Made by a program: the position numbers and the translations under genes. This document shows positions 42,456-50,698 of a stretch of 64,000 nt of DNA, in pieces. The DNA is from Flavobacteriaceae bacterium CRH (GTDB taxonomy: Bacteria > Bacteroidota > Bacteroidia > Flavobacteriales > Flavobacteriaceae). Below the pieces are notes generated by a model. It did no database searches. It was not told where the DNA came from and saw nothing but the letters and a program-made list of their open reading frames with translations. The stretch lies in assembly GCA_001507425.1 (NCBI GenBank), contig LMAJ01000004.1, forward strand, positions 1-64,000. The letters run 5' to 3'. The stretch's first letter is position 1; each line of letters starts with the position of its first letter.

Positions 42456-43613
42456 ATGAAATATAATTTTGATAACGTACTATCCCGTAACGATAGCGGT
42501 TCAATTAAATGGGATGAAGCTCCGTTTGGAGAAGTACTCCCGATGTGGATAGCAGACATGGATTTTAAATCGGCACCGGAAATTTTAAGTGCTTTACAGA
42601 AAAGGGTTGATCATGGAATTTTTGGTTATACGGCCATTCCGGATGCATTTTATGATGCCATTATAAGCTGGTGGAAAAGAAGATATGATTTCAATCTTGA
42701 CAAGGAATGGCTGATACCGGTTTCAGGCGTAATTCCTGCGTTGTCAGCAGCCATACAATCACTATCACAAACCGGAGATCATGTTATCATACAATCGCCT
42801 GTTTATAATCATTTTTACAGCAGTATTGAAAACAACGGACGTGTTGCTATCGAGAATAATCTGCTTTATAATAATGGTGAATATACCATAGATTTTAAAG
42901 ATCTGGGGCAAAAGGCTGCTGATCAAAAAGCGAAAATTTTGATTATAAGTAATCCGCATAACCCTGTTGGAAGAGTTTGGAAAAGAGAAGAATTACAAGC
43001 AATTGGAGATATTTGTTTAAAAAATAATGTCGTGGTTATTTCAGATGAAATTCACGCCGATTTAGTATTTAAAAAATACATTCATATTCCGTTTGCTTCT
43101 TTGGGAGAAAAATACAGTCTTAATTCCGTTACGCTGAGTTCGCCTACCAAAAGTTTTAATTTAGCCGGATTACAGGTTGGTTATTTTTTTACCCAAAATG
43201 AGCAATTACGAAAAGCAATTCAATCTTCATTTAAACTGATGGGAATCGAATTGCTGAACTTATTTGGCAGCACAGCCCTTATTGCTGCTTATGAAGAATC
43301 AGAACAATGGCTCGATGCTTTAAAAGATTATCTCTATGATAATTATCTTTTTCTGACCGAATTTATAAACTCAAATCTTCCACAAATAAAAGTTACGCCT
43401 TTAGAGGCAACTTATCTGGTTTGGCTTGATTGTACAGCATTGGGGAAAAGGGCAGATGAATTATCACATCAGCTACTTGAAGAACAAAAGCTCTGGATCA
43501 ATTCAGGTGCAATGTATGGAGCTGTGGGTGAGGGATTTTTGAGAATCAATATTGCAACTCCAAAAGTACAATTACAAACAGGACTTGAAAGGCTTTTAAA
43601 AGGATTGTCCTGA
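42456..43613 (+). CDS. PLP-dependent C-S lyase of the PatB/MalY type, candidate EgtE
   Basis: A 385-residue class I aminotransferase-fold enzyme of the cystathionine beta-lyase PatB/MalY group. It starts YNFDNVLSRNDSGSIKWDE and has LPMWIADMDF, ISNPHNPVGRVWKREEL, VISDEIHADLVF and the PLP-binding Lys in SSPTKSFNLAGLQ near residue 231. PatB-type enzymes cleave C-S bonds of cysteine conjugates. In ergothioneine synthesis the last step is a PLP C-S lyase (EgtE) that acts on hercynylcysteine sulfoxide. Position 20 bp after the transporter makes this a strong candidate for that step. Confidence 0.88.
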   Translation: MKYNFDNVLSRNDSGSIKWDEAPFGEVLPMWIADMDFKSAPEILSALQKRVDHGIFGYTAIPDAFYDAIISWWKRRYDFNLDKEWLIPVSGVIPALSAAIQSLSQTGDHVIIQSPVYNHFYSSIENNGRVAIENNLLYNNGEYTIDFKDLGQKAADQKAKILIISNPHNPVGRVWKREELQAIGDICLKNNVVVISDEIHADLVFKKYIHIPFASLGEKYSLNSVTLSSPTKSFNLAGLQVGYFFTQNEQLRKAIQSSFKLMGIELLNLFGSTALIAAYEESEQWLDALKDYLYDNYLFLTEFINSNLPQIKVTPLEATYLVWLDCTALGKRADELSHQLLEEQKLWINSGAMYGAVGEGFLRINIATPKVQLQTGLERLLKGLS

Positions 43614-43647
43614 ATTGTAGTTAGGTTTTACCAAAATAAAAACAAGT

Positions 43648-43667
43648 AAACTGTCTGGCAGTTTTTT
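43648..43667 (+). terminator. probable terminator of the egt series
   Basis: Arms AAACTG and CAGTTT with loop TCTGG, followed by TTT. It lies 35 bp past the stop codon of the PLP lyase gene. Confidence 0.5.
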
Positions 43668-43757
43668 AGTATTTCTTATCCATAAATAGTATATGATTTT
43701 TTGTTGTCCCTGTTTAATCCGAATCACATTTCTTATATTTACTGTTTAAAGTATACT

Positions 43758-44369
43758 ATGGATACAGATATAAAATTAGCAGATAAAGAATCTCCACTAG
43801 AGCAGTTAATTCATTTTTTTAATGGGTATTTTGCTCTTAATGAAAAGGAATGTGAAGAGGTCATTCGCCTTTTCTCGCAGAGAAATATCAGGCGAAAAGG
43901 ATATATCCAGCAGGAAGGCGATGTTTGCCGGCATTACTTTTTTATTATTTCGGGCTGTTTTAAAATGTTTGCCGTAGATCCGGCAGGTAAAGAACATAAT
44001 CTTCAATTTGCAGCTGAAAACGAGTGGATAAGCGACCTGCACAGTTTTTACTCTCAAGAGCCAAGCCGTATGTACATAGAGGCAATAGAGCCTTCGGTTG
44101 TGCTACAGATCGAACATGACGACCTGTTGTACTTATTTATCAATTACCACAAATTTGACCGTAATTTCAGGATTATTACAGAGCGAAAATATATAAATTT
44201 TCAAAACAGGATTTTGCAGAATATTAGTTCTACGGCAGAGGAGCGTTATGTTAGTTTCACACAGCAATATCCGGCGATGGTCAATAGAATTCCCAATACA
44301 CAAATAGCTTCTTACCTGGGCATTACTCCTGAGTTCCTGAGTAAGATCAGAAAAAAGATTGTTACTTAG
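43758..44369 (+). CDS. Crp/Fnr-family transcriptional regulator
   Basis: A 203-residue regulator. The start at 43758 (MDTDIKLADKESPLEQL) is preferred over 43701, which adds a non-conserved leader. The N-terminal cyclic-nucleotide-binding-like domain (KGYIQQEGDVCRHYFFIISGCFKMFAVDPAGKEH) is followed by a helical region and a C-terminal region (TAEERYVSFTQQYPAMVNRIPNTQIASYLGITPEFLSKIRKK) with a recognition helix. It has no Cys cluster for iron-sulfur sensing. It may bind the shared 16-bp palindrome, which is the right length for a Crp-type dimer. Confidence 0.85.
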   Translation: MDTDIKLADKESPLEQLIHFFNGYFALNEKECEEVIRLFSQRNIRRKGYIQQEGDVCRHYFFIISGCFKMFAVDPAGKEHNLQFAAENEWISDLHSFYSQEPSRMYIEAIEPSVVLQIEHDDLLYLFINYHKFDRNFRIITERKYINFQNRILQNISSTAEERYVSFTQQYPAMVNRIPNTQIASYLGITPEFLSKIRKKIVT

Positions 44370-44404
44370 TCTTGATTTTTATTTTTGGTCATTTAAATAA
44401 TTTC

Positions 44405-45082
44405 TTACTCTTGTTTGACAATTTCGAGATCTTTAAAGAAACCTTCTGTTCCAATGTCTACAAAAAGGCCGACGGCACCTTTAGCTCCTTTTCCTAATTT
44501 AAGATCATTTACAATCAAAGAAGGCTCTTTACGGCCATCCAAATATAGTTTTGCCTGCTGTTCTTTAACTACAATTTTTATGGATATCCATTTGTCAAGT
44601 TCCATTTCCTCATATGATTCATAAACTCCCGGGGCAGTTTTTCTGCTGTCTGTAAATTTAAAATCAGGATAAGCAAAGTATTGTGTCGAGCGGTTTCTGC
44701 GCAGCTGATCCTCTGCCATGGCATTTGCCGGCCTGATATATATTGCTTCAAATTTAGAATTATCCTCATTGATGTGAAAAGCTACACCAATGAATCCGCG
44801 TGCGTGGGAAGGCGCATTTTTTAAGATTTTGCTTAGTACTTTAACTTGGATAATTCCCTGAGTAAATTCAAGATCCCTGATTCTGGCATATGTAGGTTCA
44901 TCATCTAAAACTATAGTTGAATCTTTGACTACCCTTAAGGCTTTACTGCCCTGTATTTTACTTTCGGAAATGTAGCTGCCTATTGCGTTGATATTGTTTT
45001 GGTCAAGCTTGATGTTTTGCCCAAAAAAAATAAGTGGGCTAAATAACAGCATCACAATAGCATATTTAGAAATATTTGTCAT
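44405..45082 (-). CDS. exported concanavalin-like (DUF1080-type) protein
   Basis: A 225-residue protein when started at 45082 (MTNISKYAIVMLLFSPLIFFGQNIK), which gives a clean signal peptide ending near FFGQ. The longer frame from 45139 would run into the hydrolase gene upstream. The mature part has a LamG/concanavalin-like pattern: GIIQVKVLSKI, GFIGVAFHINEDNSKFEAIYIRP, WISIKIVVKEQQAKLYLDGRKEPSLIVNDLKLG. DUF1080 proteins bind or cleave sugars, but catalytic residues are not evident. It lies 11 bp after the alpha/beta-hydrolase gene. Confidence 0.75.
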   Translation of the reverse strand: MTNISKYAIVMLLFSPLIFFGQNIKLDQNNINAIGSYISESKIQGSKALRVVKDSTIVLDDEPTYARIRDLEFTQGIIQVKVLSKILKNAPSHARGFIGVAFHINEDNSKFEAIYIRPANAMAEDQLRRNRSTQYFAYPDFKFTDSRKTAPGVYESYEEMELDKWISIKIVVKEQQAKLYLDGRKEPSLIVNDLKLGKGAKGAVGLFVDIGTEGFFKDLEIVKQE

Positions 45083-45093
45083 CAATCCTGTAT

Positions 45094-45960
45094 TTAATGT
45101 TGTAGAAAATAATTTACTGCTGGCCATGCTACAGACCATTTTTCCAGAAAAGCACCATGACCGGCACCGGGGATAACACTCAGTTGGCCTTTTGGAATAA
45201 ATTTAGCGGCATGATCGGCATGTTCAACAGAAATAAAACTGTCATGATCACCGACCATTACCAGTACCGGACATTTTATGGTAATGAATAGTTTTTTATC
45301 GGCCACAAGTTTGACATTAAATTCTTCCTGAACGCGCGTAAAGAGTTCCTGTAGTCTTTTAGAATCTGGCATTAGAGCGAGCTGCTGATCCCAAAATGGT
45401 TTATCCAGTTCCAGAGCCTGTTTTACAGTAAAAGCATTTCGCTGGTCTCCCGGATGTCTTTCACCCGCGCCTATTACCACTAATTTTTTGACTTTGGATG
45501 AATAAAGACTTGCAAGCATGTAGCCTGTATAACCGCCGTCACTAAAACCTATCACGTCCGCACTATCTTTTGTTACGGCATTTAATACATTGGCTGCATC
45601 TTTAGCTTTTAGCTGATAGGTATGAGGCTGATTTCCCAATTCTGATTTTCCATGTCCTCTTGTAGAGATGGCTATTACCTGATGATTTACCCTTAAGCTG
45701 TCAATGAAATGGTACATTTCAAAAGTAGAACCGAATATTCCTCCATGCAGGACCACAACGGGTGTTCCCTTGCCATAAATTTCATAATAAATCTTTGCAT
45801 CGTCAGATATTAAGTAATGGCCTGCTGCCGCATTGTTACCGTATGGAGTAGTGTTTTGAGGTGCGGCAATTGACTGAAGTGCATAACGCATCGGTTTTGC
45901 CTGCTGTGCGTATAAGGATACGGTGAAAATTATAACTGCCGATAGAAATAAATTTTTCAT
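45094..45960 (-). CDS. exported alpha/beta-hydrolase
   Basis: A 288-residue hydrolase with the start at 45960, where a signal peptide begins (MKNLFLSAVIIFTVSLYAQQ). The oxyanion region is VVLHGGIFGST, the nucleophile Ser is in VIGFSDGGYTGYML, the acid in VMVGDHDSFIS, and the His in PGAGHGAFLEKW. The substrate is unknown. A perfect copy of the shared palindrome lies 78 bp upstream of the start, at 46038-46053. Confidence 0.88.
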   Translation of the reverse strand: MKNLFLSAVIIFTVSLYAQQAKPMRYALQSIAAPQNTTPYGNNAAAGHYLISDDAKIYYEIYGKGTPVVVLHGGIFGSTFEMYHFIDSLRVNHQVIAISTRGHGKSELGNQPHTYQLKAKDAANVLNAVTKDSADVIGFSDGGYTGYMLASLYSSKVKKLVVIGAGERHPGDQRNAFTVKQALELDKPFWDQQLALMPDSKRLQELFTRVQEEFNVKLVADKKLFITIKCPVLVMVGDHDSFISVEHADHAAKFIPKGQLSVIPGAGHGAFLEKWSVAWPAVNYFLQH

Positions 45961-46037
45961 AAAATTGATTTGATAAATATCATGCAAATTTCGCGATCAA
46001 AATACTATCTGAACAATAACATACTTTAATAAAAAAA

Positions 46038-46053
46038 CTTAAACTAGTTTAAG
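46038..46053. promoter_or_regulatory. 16-bp palindrome CTTAAACTAGTTTAAG, second perfect copy
   Basis: Identical to 34973-34988. It lies between the alpha/beta-hydrolase start (45960) and the zwf stop (46120), so it can only control the leftward hydrolase pair among adjacent genes. Confidence 0.6.
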
Positions 46054-46119
46054 AGTATGGCATTTCGCGCTGCAGTGGCAAAAATATCTGCTGCATGTAT
46101 AGTTATTTCTTCTTTGTTT

Positions 46120-47655
46120 TTAAAAATAGTTACCATCTGCTACTTTTTCTTTTACTTCGTTATAGGTGTTTGATATCCATGCATGTCCCTGACGGGCAAG
46201 TAATGCATCTGCTGCCTGCGGGCCCCAGCTTCCGGCCTGATATTTATGCAGGTTTAAAAATTTATCATTTTCCCATGCTTCCTGAATAGTGGTGACCACA
46301 TCCCATGCTTCTTCAACCTGATCCGAACGCATAAATAAGGTAGGATCTCCCAGCAGAGCATCCAAAATAAGCGTTTCATATGCTTCAGGGGATTTGGTAG
46401 AACATGAAAAATAATCAAAAACCATCTCAGCTGGTTTCAGTGATAAGGAAAGTCCAGGTTTTTTGGTCATAAACTGCAGCCTTATATCCATTGCGGGCTG
46501 AATGTTTATAATTAAGCGATTGGGCATTAATCCTTCCTTTCCAAAAGAAAAAGTAGAATGCGGTACCGGTCTGAACTGGATCACTATAGAGGATTGTTTT
46601 TCCTGCATTCTTTTTCCTGTTCTGACATAAAAAGGCACGCCCTGCCATCTCCAGTTATCCAGATAAAATTTCATTGCTACAAATGTTTCGGTAGTGGAGT
46701 TAGCTGCAACTCCGTTTTCCTGCAGGTATCCCTTAACGGTCTTCTCTTTTATGGAACCTTTGTCATACTGCCCCCTCACGGTATAATGTTCCACTTCCTG
46801 CGGTGTAATACGGCGTATGGCTTTTAGAACATCGGCCTTGCGGTTTCGTATTTCATCTGCCTGCAGTGATGTAGGGGCTTCCATGGCAACCATGGTCAAA
46901 ATCTGCATCAGGTGGTTTTGTATCATATCTTTTAATGCCCCGGCATCCTCGTAAAATCCGCCGCGATCTTCAACTCCCACTTCTTCTGCAACGGTAATCT
47001 GTACAGAATCAATGAAGTTGCGGTTCCATAGCGGTTCAAACATGGAATTTCCAAAGCGGAAAGTCAGAATATTCTGTACCGTTTCTTTTCCCAGATAGTG
47101 GTCTATGCGGTATATCTGCTCTTCCTTAAAGGTCTTCGATAATAGCTTATTTAACTGAACGGCTGAACTTTTGTTGTAACCAAAAGGTTTTTCAATAATT
47201 ATACGGTCCTGCTTAGGATTTGCTGCCAGGCCTAATCTGTTGATATTGCCAGAGATTGTTGCAATGAAAGATGGGGCAATGGACAGGTAAAAAAGCCTGT
47301 TGGCACGTTCCCCAAAAGAAATATCGGCAGAATCTATTTCTAACTTTAACGCGTTATACGATTCTTCCTTATCGATATCATTTTGCAGATAAGTGATGTG
47401 CGAAGCAAACTGGTTATAAGCTTCTGCAGAGTCTACTTTATTTCTGGAAAATGCCGTTAGGTTTTCACTCACGTAACTGCGAAACTGTTCATTACTGCTT
47501 TCGGCTCTGCCTAATGCTATGATTTGAAATTTTTCAGGCATACGGCCATCGAGGTAAAGATTGTAAAAAGCAGGGAAAAGCTTTCTTTTTGCCAGATCAC
47601 CCGTTGCCCCAAAAACAAGAATGACAGTTGGCTTTATAGTATTGACGTTATTCAT
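46120..47655 (-). CDS. zwf: glucose-6-phosphate 1-dehydrogenase
   Basis: A 511-residue G6PDH that oxidises glucose 6-phosphate to 6-phosphogluconolactone. The NADP motif is VIFGATGDLAKRKLFPAFYNL-like near 13-32, the active-site signature RIDHYLGKETVQN is near 175-190, and the C-terminal part has LILDALLGDPTLFMRSDQVEEAW. It is last in the AraC-hxlB-hxlA-gnd-zwf series and starts 17 bp after gnd. The base composition of 46-50.4 kb appears richer in G and C than the flanks. Confidence 0.96.
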   Translation of the reverse strand: MNNVNTIKPTVILVFGATGDLAKRKLFPAFYNLYLDGRMPEKFQIIALGRAESSNEQFRSYVSENLTAFSRNKVDSAEAYNQFASHITYLQNDIDKEESYNALKLEIDSADISFGERANRLFYLSIAPSFIATISGNINRLGLAANPKQDRIIIEKPFGYNKSSAVQLNKLLSKTFKEEQIYRIDHYLGKETVQNILTFRFGNSMFEPLWNRNFIDSVQITVAEEVGVEDRGGFYEDAGALKDMIQNHLMQILTMVAMEAPTSLQADEIRNRKADVLKAIRRITPQEVEHYTVRGQYDKGSIKEKTVKGYLQENGVAANSTTETFVAMKFYLDNWRWQGVPFYVRTGKRMQEKQSSIVIQFRPVPHSTFSFGKEGLMPNRLIINIQPAMDIRLQFMTKKPGLSLSLKPAEMVFDYFSCSTKSPEAYETLILDALLGDPTLFMRSDQVEEAWDVVTTIQEAWENDKFLNLHKYQAGSWGPQAADALLARQGHAWISNTYNEVKEKVADGNYF

Positions 47656-47672
47656 TTTGTTTCATTTAAAAT

Positions 47673-49082
47673 TTAGTAATTCCACTCCGTGTGGAATATA
47701 CCCGGACGATCAGTACGTTCGTAAGTATGTGCCCCAAAGTAGTCGCGCTGTCCTTGTATAAGGTTTGTAGGCAGATACTCTGATCTGTAAGCATCGAAAT
47801 ATGCCAATGAGTTCATGAGCCCGGCGACAGGAATGCCTTTTTGAACTGCTGAATGTATGGTATTTCGGATGCTGATTTGATTATCACTCAGGACTTCGGC
47901 TACATTATCATCAAGGAGAATATTTTGAAGCACTGGATTCTCTGTATAGGCCAGCCTGAAATCTTCCAGTACTGCGGCCCGAATAATACAGCCGCCACGC
48001 CAGATTTTTGTAACTGTTTCGAGGTTCAGGTTATAATTATATTCTTCTGAGGCTTTAGACAGCAATGCAAGTCCCTGTGCATAGGTAATTAATATGGAAA
48101 AATGTAAAGCTCCCTTAAGTTCTTCGATCATCAAAGGGAAATCTGTGTTGCTTTTCGGCGTATTCCAAACCAATTTTTGAGAAGCGAGAATTCTTTCCGG
48201 CTTGTTTTTAGACATGTCGCGCATGGCAACGGCAGCATCAATGGTAGGCATGGGTACCTGCATATCCATGGCATTCTGTGAGGTCCATTTTCCGGTTCCT
48301 TTAGATTTAGCCCCATCAGATATTACATTGATAAGCTTCCTTCCGTCAGTATCTGTTTTTTTAAGAATTTCTCCTGTTATCTCAATAAGATAGGATTGAA
48401 GTTCAGTGTCGTTCCAGTCTTCAAATGTTTTTTGGATGGTATCGTCGTCCATGTTGTAGCCACGTTTCATAAGATCGTATAACTCTGAAATAAGCTGCAT
48501 GATGCCGTATTCAATACCGTTATGAGCCATTTTTACGTAGTTCCCTACCGATCCATTGCCTAAATAAGCAACACAGGGCTGCCCATCTACTTTTGCTGCA
48601 ATGGCTTCAAAAATAGGACGAAGCCTTTCATAAGCCTGTTTATCACCGCCGGGCATGAGACTTGGTCCAAATCGTGCCCCTTTTTCACCTCCGGAAATTC
48701 CCATCCCGAAAAAATGAATGCCTTTGGCTGATAATTCTGTAAACCTGCGGTCTGTATCTGTGAAGTAGGTATTTCCGCCGTCGATCAGAATATCTCCTTT
48801 ATCCAGATAGGGCAGAAGGGTCTCAATGGCATTATCCACAGGTTTTCCTGCAGGTAACAGCAGCATGATTGCCCTTGGCTGCTTGATAAGTGCAACAAAT
48901 TCTTTCACTTCTGTTGTGGCCTTAATGCGGTGTTGCTCATTGGCTTGCTCAGTAAGTGACAACACTTTTTCCATATCTAAATCCAAACCTGCTACGGCAA
49001 ATTTCTGATCGGCCATATTTAAGAGCAGGTTGCGGCCCATTACACCCAGGCCAACAATACCAAAATCGAATGTATTTTTCAT
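47673..49082 (-). CDS. gnd: 6-phosphogluconate dehydrogenase, decarboxylating
   Basis: A 469-residue enzyme that converts 6-phosphogluconate to ribulose 5-phosphate and CO2. The NADP motif is GLGVMGRNLLLNMAD near 11-25. Substrate and catalytic motifs are GISGGEKGARFGPSLMPGG near 128-146 and the Lys in KMAHNGIEYGIMQLI near 182. The C-terminus has the usual QGQRDYFGAHTYERTD. Length is normal. It precedes zwf. The ribulose 5-phosphate it releases is the acceptor for formaldehyde in the RuMP reaction encoded upstream. Confidence 0.96.
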   Translation of the reverse strand: MKNTFDFGIVGLGVMGRNLLLNMADQKFAVAGLDLDMEKVLSLTEQANEQHRIKATTEVKEFVALIKQPRAIMLLLPAGKPVDNAIETLLPYLDKGDILIDGGNTYFTDTDRRFTELSAKGIHFFGMGISGGEKGARFGPSLMPGGDKQAYERLRPIFEAIAAKVDGQPCVAYLGNGSVGNYVKMAHNGIEYGIMQLISELYDLMKRGYNMDDDTIQKTFEDWNDTELQSYLIEITGEILKKTDTDGRKLINVISDGAKSKGTGKWTSQNAMDMQVPMPTIDAAVAMRDMSKNKPERILASQKLVWNTPKSNTDFPLMIEELKGALHFSILITYAQGLALLSKASEEYNYNLNLETVTKIWRGGCIIRAAVLEDFRLAYTENPVLQNILLDDNVAEVLSDNQISIRNTIHSAVQKGIPVAGLMNSLAYFDAYRSEYLPTNLIQGQRDYFGAHTYERTDRPGIFHTEWNY

Positions 49083-49120
49083 AATGGTTATAGTATCTAA
49101 ATTTATTATTACAAAAAAAA

Positions 49121-49158
49121 AGTAAGGCTGGACTCTACAAATAAAGTCCAGCCTTACT
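49121..49158 (-). terminator. terminator between hxlA and gnd
   Basis: Arms AGTAAGGCTGGACT and AGTCCAGCCTTACT around a 10-base loop. On the minus strand it is followed directly by TTTTTTTT. It lies 11 bp past the hxlA stop codon and may lower gnd-zwf transcription relative to hxlBA, or gnd has its own promoter. Confidence 0.88.
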
Positions 49159-49168
49159 GAATTAATTA

Positions 49169-49807
49169 TTATGCAGTAACACTGTTGATAGCATCTTTTA
49201 ATGCTTTTGCAGCAGCAGCCGGGTCTTTGGCACCATAAATGGCACCACCTGCTACAGCAACATCTGCACCGGCAGCTACAACATCTTTTATGGTATCGAT
49301 GTTTACTCCACCTGCCACAGAAAAGGGAACTTTTGCTTCTCTTCCTTCACTGATCAGTGTTTGTACAGAATACCCAGGCAATGCCTGCTCGTCAAGACCA
49401 GCGTGTAATTCAACAAAAGCAACGCCAAAAGCAGTTACCTCTTTTGCTCTCTGCACTCTGTCTTTAACACCAATAGTATCTACTACTACTTTTTTGCCAT
49501 ATTTTTTTGCAGCTTCTACAGCACCTTTAATGGTAGCATCATCTACAGCACCCATTACGGTTACCAAATCAGCACCTGCTTTGAATGCCATTTCTGCTTC
49601 TAAAGCACCGGTATCGGCAGTTTTCATGTCTGCAAAAACCAATTTGTCCGGGAATGCTGCTTTCATAGCTGTTACCACACTAAGGCCTTCTGCTTTAATA
49701 AGGGGCGTACCCAATTCTATAATATCTACGTAAGGTGCTACTTTTGCTGCAAGTTCTAATGCTGCTTCTGTAGTAAGTAAATCAATTGCGACTTGTAATT
49801 TTGTCAT
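49169..49807 (-). CDS. hxlA: 3-hexulose-6-phosphate synthase
   Basis: A 212-residue member of the OMP-decarboxylase superfamily. It condenses formaldehyde with ribulose 5-phosphate to D-arabino-3-hexulose 6-phosphate. Marks are LQVAIDLLTTEAALELAAKV, IIELGTPLIKAEG, the metal/catalytic D-x-K-x2-D in FADMKTADTGALE, and SVAGGVNIDTIKDVVAAGADVAVAGGAIYG. It follows hxlB after 39 bp. The gene is Ala-rich and of higher GC than neighbours, as in an expressed or transferred gene. Confidence 0.95.
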   Translation of the reverse strand: MTKLQVAIDLLTTEAALELAAKVAPYVDIIELGTPLIKAEGLSVVTAMKAAFPDKLVFADMKTADTGALEAEMAFKAGADLVTVMGAVDDATIKGAVEAAKKYGKKVVVDTIGVKDRVQRAKEVTAFGVAFVELHAGLDEQALPGYSVQTLISEGREAKVPFSVAGGVNIDTIKDVVAAGADVAVAGGAIYGAKDPAAAAKALKDAINSVTA

Positions 49808-49846
49808 GTCTAAAATGTTTAAAAAAAATTAATTGTAAAAAAAAAG

Positions 49847-50413
49847 TTATTCAAGGTTAGCGTGTTTCGGCCACAGGTCTTCTTTGGTTAAACCAGATTC
49901 CTGCCAAAGGGTCATAAAAACGCTTTCGAGTATAAATAATGTAAATTGTTCAAAAAGGCTTCCTGCATACTGGTCAGAAACCGATACGCCAAAGTCTGTT
50001 TTTGTGGCAGCATTAATCAGTACTATATTTTCTGCTAATTCCGCCAGTGTGCTGTCTGCATCGGCGGTAATGGCTACAACGCCGGCTTTTTGTTTTGTTG
50101 CTTTTTCTACAGCAGATAAAACTGTTGAAGTCGTACCGGATCCTGATGCTACAAGCAGCAGGTCACCTTCAAGGATAGCCGGGGTAACAGTTTCCCCTAC
50201 CACATATACAGTGTAACCCAAATGCATAAAGCGCATTGCGGCCATTTTTAAGGCAAGTCCGCTTCTGCCTGCAGCCATTACAAAGATTCGCTTGGCGGAT
50301 TTAATTTCAGTGACCAGTACATCTATTTGGATGGGATCGATTTGATCTGCCAACTTTAGGTTTTCCTCTAAAATTGTGTGCAGGTTTTTGTTTATCAAAT
50401 TATTGATATTCAT
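49847..50413 (-). CDS. hxlB: 6-phospho-3-hexuloisomerase
   Basis: A 188-residue SIS-domain isomerase that converts hexulose 6-phosphate to fructose 6-phosphate. The sugar-binding motif is VMAAGRSGLALKMAAMRFMHLG near 46-67, with VASGSGTTSTVL near 90-101, and the C-terminal LWPKHANLE is typical of HxlB. Together with hxlA it forms the fixation step of the ribulose monophosphate cycle. A perfect 12-bp palindrome CATTTGCAAATG lies 56-67 bp upstream, at 50469-50480. Confidence 0.95.
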   Translation of the reverse strand: MNINNLINKNLHTILEENLKLADQIDPIQIDVLVTEIKSAKRIFVMAAGRSGLALKMAAMRFMHLGYTVYVVGETVTPAILEGDLLLVASGSGTTSTVLSAVEKATKQKAGVVAITADADSTLAELAENIVLINAATKTDFGVSVSDQYAGSLFEQFTLFILESVFMTLWQESGLTKEDLWPKHANLE

Positions 50414-50468
50414 ATTTTTTTATTTTTAAATAAGCGCATAAGTCGGTAATACCATTTCTATTGTACAC

Positions 50469-50480
50469 CATTTGCAAATG
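50469..50480. promoter_or_regulatory. palindrome CATTTGCAAATG upstream of hxlB
   Basis: A perfect 12-bp palindrome 56-67 bp from the hxlB start. It may be an operator or part of the promoter. No second copy was noticed. Confidence 0.35.
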
Positions 50481-50547
50481 ATAAAAAGAATGATACGGAA
50501 TGTTAATATATGCTGATGAATACTGCCCAATTAAATGCGCGGCTGGT

Positions 50548-50589
50548 TTATCAGTTTTAATTCCTGATCAATAGAATTAAAACTGATAA
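50548..50589. repeat. 16-bp-stem hairpin between AraC gene and hxlB
   Basis: Arms TTATCAGTTTTAATTC and GAATTAAAACTGATAA are perfect complements around a 10-base loop. It has no U-tract on either strand. It may end AraC transcription or act as a leader structure. Confidence 0.55.
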
Positions 50590-50698
50590 CTGACCCGCAG
50601 TTTGTTTAGAGCAATAAGAATTTGTACATCTTTAAATAGTAATATTTACTGATGCAAAGATAAATCAGGGGAAAAGGGAGGATGTTATACAAACAAGA

